DNA of 64,000 bases from Hydractinia symbiolongicarpus (taxonomy: Eukaryota > Cnidaria > Hydrozoa > Anthoathecata > Hydractiniidae): assembly GCF_029227915.1 (NCBI RefSeq), contig NC_079886.1, positions 16,096,501-16,160,500 of the forward strand, written 5' to 3'. This document shows positions 23,401-35,900 of the stretch, in pieces. The notes below the pieces were generated by a model that ran no database searches, had not been told where the DNA came from, and saw only the letters and a list, made by a program, of their open reading frames with translations. The stretch's first letter is position 1; the number at the start of each line of letters is the position of its first letter. A program made the translations under genes and the position numbers.

Positions 23401-24227
23401 AACACAGCTCGGCGCGTTTTAATTGTACAAATTACTTCAATTTTTCTTTAGGAATGGGTACCTTACACAGGAGCTTTCCAATCCAACTAAAATCTCCAGA
23501 AAAAGTACAGCAACAAAAAAGCTTAAAATACACAAGTAAAGTCGATTAGAAACAGGACTAGCAATAAATTTTTTCAAAAGAAGAAAACCGTTTTAATACT
23601 ATTATGTTTCATTAAAATACAACTATAATAGTATTAGAAGCAAAATTGCAAAGTAATTAATTAATTATTTATACCATAATTAGCTATAATACAAAGAAAT
23701 AAGGCATATTTTGGGTCTGTAAAATATACGTGTCTAAAATGCCGACTACCGTTTCTTGTTCACGGCATATTCCTCTTTGTGTGTTCAAGTTCGGCGGACG
23801 TATAATCCGGACCAAAAGACGGGGGGGGGGGGGGGGGTCAAAATCCGGGGGTGGGGGGGTACGAGCCGTACTTATTGCATTTTTTACTAAACTTTTACTT
23901 TAACCCCTCGGTCCAAACTTATTTGTTTTATTAGAAAAAAAAATACCCTAGCTTTATGTGCAAAAATATCAGTCCTATTTCTTTACGCTGATTTTATATG
24001 ATTTTTTTTCTATCGAAATTTTGAGAATCTCAATAATTCTCTTGGTTTACTTCGCGTGTAGCAAACGTGCTCCGCAATTTCGCTTCGCTCGCTTCGCTCG
24101 CAAAGCTCAATTGCTTCGCAATAAGCAAATTTAGTGCTGATAGCCTAGTTAGGAGATAAATTTCGCCTAATTTGTCTATCATAGCCTATTTAGGCGGAAT
24201 AGTCTAATTTGCAGTTGTCCCTAACTG
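20460..24227. mobile_element. 3.77-kb TIR DNA transposon inserted in a SINE
   Basis: The element starts CAGTTAGGGACAACTGCAAA, and its right end is the exact inverse complement; the perfect terminal inverted repeat is 30 bp, then becomes imperfect. AAATT flanks both sides (20455-20459 and 24228-24232), and removing the element restores a continuous SINE, so the 5-bp target duplication is well supported. Subterminal regions repeat the motif TAGTCTATTTAGGAGA/GCCTAATTTG several times. The interior has only short ORFs (for example 21128-21370 on - and 21476-21688 on +), none with a recognisable DDE transposase. It is therefore probably non-autonomous or degraded. The superfamily is not determined. 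Confidence 0.8.
23821..23860 (+). repeat. Poly-G tract
   Basis: Seventeen consecutive G are followed within 25 bp by runs of five and seven G. This is an isolated G-rich island inside the AT-rich TIR transposon and could form a G-quadruplex on the plus strand. Confidence 0.85.
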
Positions 24228-24440
24228 AAATTGGGGGAGATGGCACACTGTGTGGGCCGTTGGATGTTGCCAGGAGTTGTCTAGAGTAAAGCGCGGGCCC
24301 TAATTGTGTCTGCGTAGCTCAAAATGAGCATTAAATACTCTAGGACTCTCCATCTAAGCCATGGCCCCTCCTGGAGATAATAGACAGGGTATAGCTATCC
24401 CTCGATATTTGTGAGGATAGCCATGTAAAATATGCACATC
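24228..24440 (+). repeat. tRNA-derived SINE, 3' half
   Basis: This continues the SINE broken at 20459, beginning with the duplicated AAATT. It contains GTGTGGGCCGTTGGATGTTGC and a tail with a TCTATCTATC microsatellite near 24440, which marks the SINE 3' end. Confidence 0.6.
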
Positions 24441-25127
24441 TATCTATCATGCAGTGAAATGGAATTAAAACAAAAAAACTTTCTGAAAAATAAGAAAAAA
24501 GCACTTTTAAAAACTAAATTAGCCAGCTATCTAACAAGCTACAAAAAATCATAGTCATAAAAAGACAACAACCAGACCAGAGCATAGCTTTGGCGGACAT
24601 TTTGAATAATCTGTTTTTCGACCATGGTAGACTTTTTCTGTTTGCCGTTTAGAAAGTGAAAGTGATTTTTGGCTACAGAGCAAAACACCGCCAGTGCCCA
24701 GGTATGAAAGGCAAAGTAAAAATAATATTTTACATGATACCAGACAAAATAAGTACAAGATATCAACATAAATAAGTTGTGTAGGTATTATCATAAAAGA
24801 CAACCCAGGGAATAGCTGTCTAGAGAGCTCAAAAAAGGTCAGGGCCCAGCTATTAAGTAGCCAGATTGTACCAGATCATTTTTTGTAGTATATATATTTT
24901 TAGTTCAACATGTAAAAAAGTCTTCCTCTCAAACTCCGAGGTTTATAGTGGGAGTTGCATCATGTGAGGCTAAATATCTTGGAAATGAGTAAAAAATATA
25001 CAGTTACTCCCATTTGGGTAACCAGGACCAGCCTGGGACCAAGTTTAAACAATTTCTATAATAGCTTAAAACTCAGAGTCCTTTTCTGCAAAAAGTGCAA
25101 AAGACTCTTGCACTTTTTTCAGAATAG

Positions 25128-25225
25128 GAAGTAGAAGACTAGGATTCAATACCCCTTGACAGGGATTTAATATTGGGCAAGTGAATGTTACCATAAGTCT
25201 GGGTTAACCCCAGCCATTATACAGT
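25128..25225 (+). repeat. Second partial copy of the tRNA-derived SINE
   Basis: GGGCAAGTGAATGTTACCAT and GGGTTAACCCCAG repeat the body of the SINE at 20322-20459. The tRNA-like head is eroded: only part of the B-box region (GATTCAATACCCC) remains. Confidence 0.6.
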
Positions 25226-25477
25226 AATATATTCTTTTTCCTTTTTAGTAAAAAATGGAAACACCGCAAAGAATACTGTATCCTTTAGAATTTTTAAAGT
25301 CAGGTTTGTATAATGCTTTACAATATATTTTCTGCTCCATTTTCTTTTAAAGGTTTTTTGTTTAAAATAAAAATTTAGTGTTTACTTGCATCTTGTACAC
25401 AAGTGAGGGAAAAAGCATGTATATAAATTCAACTAAAGTTGTCTTTTAGACAGTTTATCAATCTTTTAGGTGGGCCA

Positions 25478-25960
25478 ACCATTCCAAGTATCCCTAGTAT
25501 CCCTAGTATCATAACCATCCATAGTATCCTGAGTAGTTCAACCACCCTACTATCCTAACCTTCCCAACCATCCCAAATATCCGAACCATCCCAAGTAAAC
25601 CATTTCTAGTATCACAATCGTCCTAACTATCCCTAATATCATAACCATCCCTAGTATTCCACGTATCCCAAGCATCCTACCCATTCCTAGTAACCCAAGC
25701 ATTCCAACCATGTTTAGTATCCTAGCCATCCTAAGAATCCTAGCCATCCTAAGTCTCCAAACCATCACTAGTATCCTAACCATCATAGCCATCCATAATA
25801 TCCCAAGCATCCTAACCATCCCCAGTATCCCTAGTATTCTTATCATAAGTGGTTGGGTGGTAGAGATACTAGATCGCTACAACCCTGCCACCCTAACCAT
25901 CCCCATTATCCCAACAGTAGTCCCCAGTATTACAACCAACCCACCCATTCCTGCAAAAAC
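25478..25960. repeat. 9-bp minisatellite, ATCCYARST-type unit
   Basis: About 480 bp is built from a degenerate 9-bp unit close to ATCCTAAGT / ATCCTAACC. Because nine is a multiple of three, all six frames stay largely open and give artefactual repetitive ORFs (25550-25846 on -, 25710-25985 on +); these are not genes. Confidence 0.85.
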
Positions 25961-26935
25961 GATAAAAAAGGAGACTTACATGTGACCTTTCTCGCTTCTA
26001 TTACACAACTGTCTTCAACTAATAAGTACGAGTAAAGAATAGCAAAAGTAAAAATGTTACAATTCACGTGATAAACAAAAGTATAAATATAATACAAGTC
26101 TTTTTTTCACATCCCCCTCCCTTAGATAACGCAGGTCATTATTTATAATATGAAATGTCCTATTTCAAATAGTATCAGTTTCTGCTGAGGACCGAAACAC
26201 AAAACCAGCTTTTCTTGTTTTGACACTACATCCAATTTAGCCTAACGTAACCATTCCTTACTGTAACTAACTCGTCTAATTTACCTTTTCTTCATCTACT
26301 ACGGAATTTGGGTACATCGGGTATACTCACATCGTTCTGCTTGTTTTGGGGGTGCTGATAACCGTTTCCAACAATGATTAAGAGAAGGTATTAAACCACA
26401 TAATAAATGTTACTAAATGTCAAATAATTTTTTTTATTCACCTTATCACAACCTTTTTATTAAAAAATACCCTGCTCCCACCACCACTACCAGGATGCAA
26501 AAGTAAAAGAGAAAAATTGCCATCAAGAGAAACTTACAGTATGCAGTAATTTATCAGAAAAATACAAAATGAAAAAACGAATCCAGCTGGTTTACAACTA
26601 TCTCGCCTATTTCAGCTCAAGGGACTGTTCATATAGAGTCTTCTTATTCTTATACTGTATTTTATATTGTCTTAAAAGAGTTGAAACATTCGGTTTTAGA
26701 GCTTTAACGCATTCCTCAGATGTAAGTTGAAAGGCTGTTGTGTGGCGACCAGAAGTTGAATTACTGCAGCTCTCTACTCGGGTCTGTTTTTGTTACAACT
26801 TCTGATGCATACCGTTTAAAAGGTTGAAATATTGTGGGGTTATTTTAAGGTCTTATTTTAATCTGTCTCTGCGTTCACTGTATTGAATAATTACACATCC
26901 AAATCGGTTGTAAGACTTTTCCTATTTCAAAGTTG

Positions 26936-29900
26936 ATGTTTGACGTCATACTTATTTTTTTTACCCCATTTACCTCCAGTGTCCTAATAAGCGTTTGTAA
27001 GAAGTTAATTAGTAATGCGCAATTAAGAAGTTAAGTAGCAATTCAAGATATGCACTTTAATCTTATAGATGTTAAAATCCTGCTGCTTTTGTTGAACCAG
27101 CCACCTCAGCCAGAAAATGTTTTGGATAAACTCTGGAAGAACGGTATGCTAATTTCGCTTTGTTTTTCAGACTAGTTTTTTTCTGTTATTATTATCGTGA
27201 AATTTCATCCCACTAGCTTTGCGAGTTATTGATCTGGCGAAGAATTCCACCTCTTTTTGCATATATACGTATATTATTTTGAGCATAGTTGAGAAACTTA
27301 GTAAACCGTGGGTTAACGTATTGGAAAACTTTTTTGCAGCTGTCTTAAAGGTTTGTTGTGATGGTGGTGCGAACAGACTTTATGATACAAAGCATGGAGA
27401 CAGGTTTGTCACTTCTATGTTTTTCACAGTGTAAATATTTCTTAAATTTTACACCTGGTTGTTAGCTGTATTTGCTATGGCTATCCGGTATTTTAGAAAT
27501 CTTTGTTGAGATTCACTTGGGTTAATATGTGTTATCAATTTCTGGTTACCTTACGAAAGAAACTTTTGACAGGAAAATGATTTCGCAGATTTTTCTACAG
27601 TAAAATGTTTTAAATCTTTTTACTACACTTCTGCTGGCTTTATTTGTAGCATATATTCAAAACATCGTTTGGTCGTGACCGTAGTAAATTCAATGTAGCG
27701 GATGTTCGTTATCTTTGGTTATTTTTTTGTATGATTCTATTTTTTTATCGTAGATACGTTCCAGATTTTTTATGTGGAGATTTCGACTCCATACGAGACG
27801 AAGTTAAAGATTTCTTCGTTCAGAAAGTATGCACGTTGTTAGCAGTAGTGTTCTCCAAAAAAGCTATTCTAAAACCTAATTTTTGGTGTTGACAAAAAAT
27901 TACGTCTGTAACTCGTTCTGTTACATATTTACTTGACCACTTGAGGAACGAAATTTTGATATGCTATTATTGACTTACAAACGCAAAATAAAATTGATGC
28001 AATATGCGTAGAAGTAAAACCTTCTTTAATACGGGTTTCATGTTAACGGTTTGTAGTAAAAATATTGTATAAAATCAAAGTAAATGGTGAATAACTTAAT
28101 GAAAAAAGTTTATATTTGTACGAAGTTGAACTCCGTATGAAAGTTGGTAGTGGAAAAACTAAGTTGATCATACGAATAAAACCTCAAGAGTTGCGAATGT
28201 GCACATTTTTTGCGACGCTGCGAGCGTGTAACCATAAAAAAAATAAAAAAAGTCTTTCTTTCAGAGTTTTTTTTTAAGAGACAAAGTAACAAAACAAATT
28301 AAAATTCATATCTTCGTTCTTTTAAAAGAAGGGTTAGTCATACAGCGCAGTCAGGGAATATTTCGTAGAAAGCGCGTTTAAATGCCGGCGAGGAAGAAGC
28401 TCGGAGAGGAAACTCGAGGGTGTAAGTTGAAACTTGTTTCCATAATTAGCAAATGTGGCAAAAAATATTATTGTTTTGTTTGATAACAAAATCATCGTTT
28501 TAGCTATTATTTTTGTTGCTCGAGAGGTTGAGAAAGATTTTGTCTCGAAACGTGACATTTTTCTACCTATGACTGGTGTGGCTAAATTTTGCATAAATGT
28601 GACGTTTTTGCTTGCTAGCTATACATGACAGACCAACAAAATTTTAAACTTGTTAAGAAGTCACATCAGTTGTTTAGAACAATTGGAAGACGCATTTAGC
28701 TTCTCTGACTAAAACTATACTTTTTGAAGAGCACTTATTTTTTTAAGTAGAAAAATGAATAAAAAATAAGATTTTTATTTATTTAGTAATGGCTTATTAT
28801 GGCTGCCTATGTACATGTTAGCAAGATTACCTACCTATCTACATGTATTTTCTCACCCAGTTAAACTGCCACAGTCATGTTTTTTACTAAGCTTAAAGTA
28901 GAACCTTATTATCATTCAAAATGTCAACAATGGAAATCTGCCAAAATAACATTATTTGTGAAAATATTTAGTGTTTAGCTCACTCTTCTTTAGTCAATCT
29001 TTTTGAACATTCCTCATAATCTTTTGTTTTTGTAACAAAATCCGCCATCTTTATAACAAAATGTTGCATATATTATGACGCGCAATTAAATTATCTATGT
29101 CGGATGTAAGCCAATCGCATTACAGAACTCACCAGCCTGTACCAGGTGTAATTTCGCCGCCTGTCTGGTTGTCAAAAAGGCAAAAAAAACTGGGAACGAG
29201 GTTGATTTTTGCTCTATGCTAAATTAAATTTCCGCCAAAATTCATATACCTGTCAAATTTACTTTTCACTATTTTTTTTCCTGAAAAATAATCTGTCTTA
29301 TAAGGATGTTGGTGATTAAACTTGGATTTTTAGGGTAATTCAAGGTTCCAAATGTATGAAATTTTGACCCAAAGCAGGAGAAATGTCGCGAAAATGTCAA
29401 AAATGTCGGAAAGATAACGTTATATTGAATGAACAATCTGATAGCATATTTTGATGAGGGGAGAGTGTTGTCAGTCTTGCAACAAAATCAAACTTAATCT
29501 TCAACTAATTGTGGGTTTTTTTCTCTCAAGAAATCAAATGTTGTTGTTCTGGAAGATCAAGATTATACTGATTTCACGAAAGCTGCACGCTTTGCCGTCC
29601 AACACTGCAAGAATAATAACATTGAGGTAAGCCATGTATTAACGAATGTCAAAAACTCTAATCGCTTTTTCCTGAAAACTTAAAGTTGATGTTGCTTCAA
29701 CATGGACCAAGGCAGAAATGTTCCGCATTAGCAATTAGAGAAAAAAAATGTTATGTCTAAAAACAATATTAAAAGATTTATACATCTGATGTCCAACATC
29801 GTTTTTGCATGTTCTATAAGTTACATGAAATTCTCTTTTTTTCAAAATCTCCATTTTTTAGGTTGAAGCATTTTCTTTTTAGCGTAGTTAAAGGTTGTTT

Positions 29901-32900
29901 TTTTTGTTAAATAACTTGTGTTAAATGTTTGCTGGAAGAAATTAAGTAAGCTTCAATAAACTATTTAAGAAATAAACAGAAGAGTTCGCCTTTTGCTCAA
30001 TCTTCACTAGCGTAGTATTGATTAAGGAAAACGCTCAACGGTGGCAACGAGAATGCAGCCTTGCCTTTTGTTGAAGTTGTCTCCAGGTTCTGAAAGTCCG
30101 GCCTTGTAACTTCGTCATGCGCCTTTGTGCTGTTTTGTATAAGTTGCGTATCAAAAGTGTCATTCCTATCATCCAAAAGCTGCGTATAGCTAAATTTCTC
30201 CTGTTGTACTTTATTGTTAGAATATACATTGCTAAATTGATACGGTTCCATGTTGCTGTCTAGCGAATGATATGTGGTGGCTCCTTCATACTCATTCCCT
30301 GTCAAGCTGCTATTTGCTGCATTACCGCTTTGTTTTACCATTGTTTCAGAGTTATCCACGGTGCGAGGAACGTCAGAAGCAATTATATCATTATTGCTGC
30401 TTTGCTTATTAGAATCCACTGTATTTTGGACACCTGTAACAAATTTAGGGGTAAGGCCTGCAGACTGGGATGTCTGATTCGATGAAACATTAATCTCCTG
30501 TCTTACGCGAGGTTTCGTAATGTTTGGCGACTTTACAAGCAGAAATTTAGAAGGTGCAGTTGGTTGTTTTAATTTGCTAGTTTTGTCAGCAAGAACATTT
30601 GTTGTGGTGATGTAAATTTTGTCAGAATTGCTGTTAATGAGCATAATCGTTTTCCTGTTCGTGTTTATGTTACATAACATCTTGTTTGTCTTTTTTAATC
30701 CAGATAAGCAGGATGCTTTGTGTTGCTCTTTCGCTGCGTCCTGCTGTTCGTATGGTGTGTCTTGTATGCTTGTGTTTCTACTTTCGCGAACATTTGAAGA
30801 ATTTTCCACTAGAAACGTTTGTTTTTTCTCTTGTTGTTTCAGTTGGTTGTCGTTGGGATCTTTAAAGCTATGTCCAACGACAAGAGGGGACGAATTCTTC
30901 TTTAGTAAGGCATGATCGGCAAAAAATGTCAATGAACTTGTCGACAATCTTGTCTGTAACAGCAATTTCTCGTTATTGTCGTAGTTGTTGTCCGTGGTTC
31001 GCGGTGAGTATGAGGTTCTTAAACTTTTTCTTGACAATACATCGATTTCATCGTTAATACGTCTCTTACGGTTTAATGTCTGTTTATTCTCTATTTGACC
31101 TAATGGCATGCGGTTGCCTTGTTGATTTTTCATTCCGTTCACTACAGGAATCGAAATGCTTTTATTTTTCTCGCCACCTGCTTGATTGTGTTCAAGAGGA
31201 TAATACGCCCCAATTTGATCTGTTCTTGTTGGCCACACATAGGGCGCTAGTTTGGTTAAGTCACCCATATTGTACTTTGACAACCTCGAAATTATGTTCA
31301 TAAGATTTGCTTTCGCATGACAATCTATGCATCCCGCCGACATCAGATGACGTGTGAACTCTACGAGGCATGCGTTATATCCAGCGACGTATGATTTTTC
31401 ATCATCTGAAAACAATGACAAGCACAAGTTACGATCAGAATTTTTCCAAATATATATACTTTTATTATTTGATATACTTTTCCAGCAGTAACAATTCAAT
31501 TGTTAATTCTAACTGATCAAACGTTGTTAAAAAGGTGATGTACGGAACGCATTTCAATTTATGTTTGTGTATTGAGACAACTTTGAAAATGAAGTGATGT
31601 CCTGGAATACCTGAAATATCTGAAAATTACCCTAGCGATTGATTTTTCACTTTAAGGGAATTAATTTAAAAGTTTTTATATAAGAGACGTTTAAAGTTAA
31701 AATTCACATATGTACAGTCGACGCTTGATATCTCGAATGCCCGTTACTTCGAACTTTCGCTTTATCGAACTGTTTTTCCGGTCCCTTCAGCTCATTTTAT
31801 CACGTTATGTCGAACTTTCGCTTATTTTGAACAAAAACATTTGATTTTATAAAAAGTTCGATTGATACAAAAAAGGGACTTCCGAATATATAGAATCTCT
31901 CATTGTTGAAGATAATATAGCTTTGAGAAATTAGAGTAGTATTTTTTAAGCTTATTTGGAGAGAAGTAAGTTTAGTAACGAATACACCCTAATCCATATA
32001 TTCTGTCCTGTAGCTCGTTTTTGGCTAAACAATCTAATCAAGAGTTTTTTCACACAGGTACAGGTATATCGCTATGTTAAACTTTAAAGACCTTTAAAGC
32101 TGGATATCTCGACTATCGACTGTACTATAGTCGTTTTAGGTAAATCTGAAGAAAAAATCAGTGTCATCGTTTCCAACAATTTTCGCGAAATTAACAAAAA
32201 CTCGCGAAATTCGCGAAATTTAAACCCCTAAGGTAGAAGGCCCCTTTTGGTGATTTCCGCGTTCCGCAAGGAGTTGTTCAATAAATGTTGGAAAATTATT
32301 CTCATCTCCTTCTACTGCCGTCACTTAATAGTGCCCTCCTCCCACGTTAAAGCACGGCGAGAAGCTTCGCCCCTGCTTGGTGCAATATCGCCATAAAGGG
32401 TTAGTACAAGAATTTAATGCAACAAAATTTTCCCGCTTGTACCTTTTGCTTTTCATGTTCTTACCAACCCCAATCTCCGCCACCTAGAATCCTGGTTTGG
32501 GGCCATAAGACGATACGGGACAAAAAAGCAAACTTGTTTGCAGCTGATATCAGCCTTCCGCTTGAGGATTCGCATACGTTGCGTTTAGTGCACTCGTGTT
32601 ATGTGGGACACTCCGGGGACTGCAAAAATTCGTCCCACTTAACGAATGTCTCACTTAACCGAATCTCCCTCTGATCCTTTTTCAAAAAAGGCTTAAAATG
32701 TCCCACTTCTTATAACATCTTCTATTTTTCGGTAACTGATTTTATAATTATTTTTCGTTTTTGTCAACTTCTAACACCCCTTCACGGCTAGTGACTTTCA
32801 GACAGCATTAAAAGCTTATTTTCAACTCGTTTAGCAGTGTTTTTTTTTCTTCGTTTGATTTTTAACATTCGAATTTCATTCATTTAATTTCATTTGTTTT

Positions 32901-35900
32901 ACTTTTTTTTAGGAAGCCATTTCATCAGTGTCCCACTTAAGCGATTTTTTGGCTCAAGAGATCGGGCTCTTACTTAACGCGAATGTACCGCAATTACAAA
33001 GGATCTATGTGTGCGTGTAAGGACAGTGCAGTGGATGGCTTCTGACTGAGAAAAAAGGGAACTGGGTACTAGCATTGAAATTCGCGCGAAAAATAGTGGT
33101 GTAGTTTTAAAACCTAAAACACGTGGTGTACCTGCCATATTTTTTGAGTTCAACATCTTCACAGCTGATTCCAGAATTTCCACTTTATCGATTTTTCTGT
33201 GTTCTGTGATCTACAAAAATCAAAAGGACTTAAATTAATTAAACAGCCGTTATTTACCACAATTTAAATATGAGGCTGATTGTATTGCGTTAGATTGGAA
33301 TGACAAAACTGATGTTTAACTTAAGCGACGGAGTAGTTTTTTTAAATATCGTATATCTGCAGGTTTTTTTGTCCTTTGGCCGCTATCAACATTATCATAA
33401 AGGGGAAATAGCCCAGGGACGAGGTTAAGTATTTTTATATTGGTGCTACAACACTCTCTTCTTCTCACCTAACAATAATAGATCGTGGGTACTCAGTTGA
33501 TTAAGAATTTACCTGGGAATCATACAGGATATTTTTCAGTTCTTCCAACGAATTTGCAATCCTTTCTCGTCGTTTCCTCTCTTTCTCCAACTTGCGACAC
33601 TAGAATAGAAATTTTTAGTTTGTAAAGCGAAAAATTGCACGATGCCAGGAAAATTGAATGACAAAGTAAATCCATACTTTAATTTCTTCTTTTATAGTTA
33701 GTTTTTCCATCCTTCTTTCTTGCTTATTTTCTCATGAACGTTAAAACAGATTTCGTTCTTATCAAACTATTTAACACCTGACTCTTTTACACGCATATAA
33801 TAACTTGTGTAAATGTTATTACGTTTTTATGGACCTAGTTTCTACATGCATGAAATTAACTTTTTAACCGGCTAAACGCATTTTTAATGTTAAATCTATG
33901 TAAAAAGAAAATGTATAAAAAATGTATAAGATAAACCTTGTGGCTGCATATTTATATTATTGCAGGTTCTTCTAGCACTATGCTGCTATGTAAAATTAAA
34001 ATATGTTATGGTTATGGAAACCAGGTCATTTGAATGCGTGTTTTTATCTTCCATTGTACATTAAACAATAAAATAGGATAATTTGAAATGTGTGGCTATT
34101 CAATTTGTGTGTTGTGATAATTGCACGATTTTTTATTAGAGTACGGTGTATAAGAAGTGATTAGGCCACCCAAAATTTAGAAACTCACGGAACCACAACA
34201 GATTTAGCAACAGAAGAGTAAGAAAGAAATGCATTTTTCAATTGAAGACTTAGGTCAAACAGCTTTTTATAAGAACACTCAATTCGAAAGAAAAATGTTC
34301 ATAACTTTTTTTAATTTGGCGCCTCAAAGCGTTCTAAATTGCTCTAAATCTTATTTAGTCATTTTTCAAGGGGCATTTTGGTATTCACAAATCCTTATTT
34401 GTTCTTCACATGTTCTAAAGTTCTGGACCCCTGCACCCTGTTCTTATATTATTTGCTCTTTAAATAAAAAGATTGTATTGGATCAACCTCCCTAAAGCGA
34501 ACACCTTTTATGAGGAGAAATAAAGATTCCTCATAAAAATGTTCTAAAATTCTTTATGGTGACATCCACTTTTTTTAGAATATTAATTTTCTGTTATTAC
34601 GTTGATGTGCCAAAAAAGTGAGCATGTGCTTATCTTGCAACAGGAACGATGAATTCTGTTAGTTCTACCTCCATGATTCTCCTTACATAGTTGAGATTTG
34701 TGAATATAACGTCTGCTATTCTCCATCAAAAAAATCTCTGTATTTCGTCTGTCTGTTTGAAATGGTTGCACCGCAGCGCAAGTGGAGCAAGTTTAACTTT
34801 TAACTCCCGTTCTTGGTAGCCTGGCCCACATAAAGTGCTAAAGTGGAGAGGTTTTTTTAAGAGATTATTTTATATATATATCCACATTGAATTGTAGGCC
34901 TCCCAGGTCTTATCTTGTAGCAAAATTATATAAAGTTCCAAAACATGCCAAATCCAAAGTGGTTCGGTAATTTGCGAATTATAACACGATACAGGGCCTA
35001 GGGGTCTAGGATTTAATACTGATTCCCAAATGTAAGCAAAAACTAAATAAACTCTCAAAAGAAACCTCTCCATTTTAGCACTTTTTTTATCCTTCGCTAC
35101 CAAGACCAGAGGGTTCAAAGTCGAATTTTACCACTCGCGGGAACACTTTTTTGTGATTGCGCTAATACCAAAAAGGAGTATTTTATTTTTTTTATGCTCA
35201 GCCGAACAAGGATTAACAAAATATCGATGCGGAAAATTTATAGGACGATATAGATCCATGCCTAATACTGCTCGACGTTCCGCAAGATAAGTTAAATTTA
35301 CAACAGACAAGATGAATAATTATACTGTTAACTAACTTATTTTAATAGACTAATTTATTTATTTATCTTTCTTTATTGATTTGTCAAAAATACTTTTCTT
35401 TAGTATGACGTCATTGTGGCATTCAATGCAATCGGTGGACGACTAGATCACACGTTATCAAATATCAACACGCTCTACAGTATTCTTTCGTTGCAGAATA
35501 AACCGTGCTACTTGTTGTCAGACTTAGACTCGGTATGTCTTCTTAAGCCAGTGAGTATTTTTGATACTTTACTTTTCGATGTGCAGATAATGGAGTTATT
35601 TGTACGAAGATTATTAGTGGACGACGGGCCACGGAAATATTCGGGTGAAAACAGCCCTACAGTTGGACCGCCATAATTTCTGAGTAGCAAGATGTCATAA
35701 AAGTGCATTATAAAGAGTATGAATTTGGCTACTCAACAGTACCAAACATGAACCGTCTGTGTTTTATCTTCAGCTACCAATTGCGGCTCAAGTTTCAAGG
35801 GCCTATCATAACGTGAATTTTAAGATGTCTCCATAGTTTGTATTGACTTTGAAGTTTTAGTGTCATCAGCTACCTGACTATACGGCTTTTCGCATTTTCA

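Noticed and set aside
25550-25985. Repetitive ORFs on both strands
   Set aside because: They are by-products of the 9-bp minisatellite, whose period keeps frames open.
26521-26713. Alternative first exon of TPK1 starting MKKRIQ
   Set aside because: The frame ends at a good donor, but in phase 0, which does not fit the following TPK1 exon.
30035-31303. Several plus-strand ORFs within the bHLH exon
   Set aside because: They are antisense shadows of the long, low-complexity coding exon.
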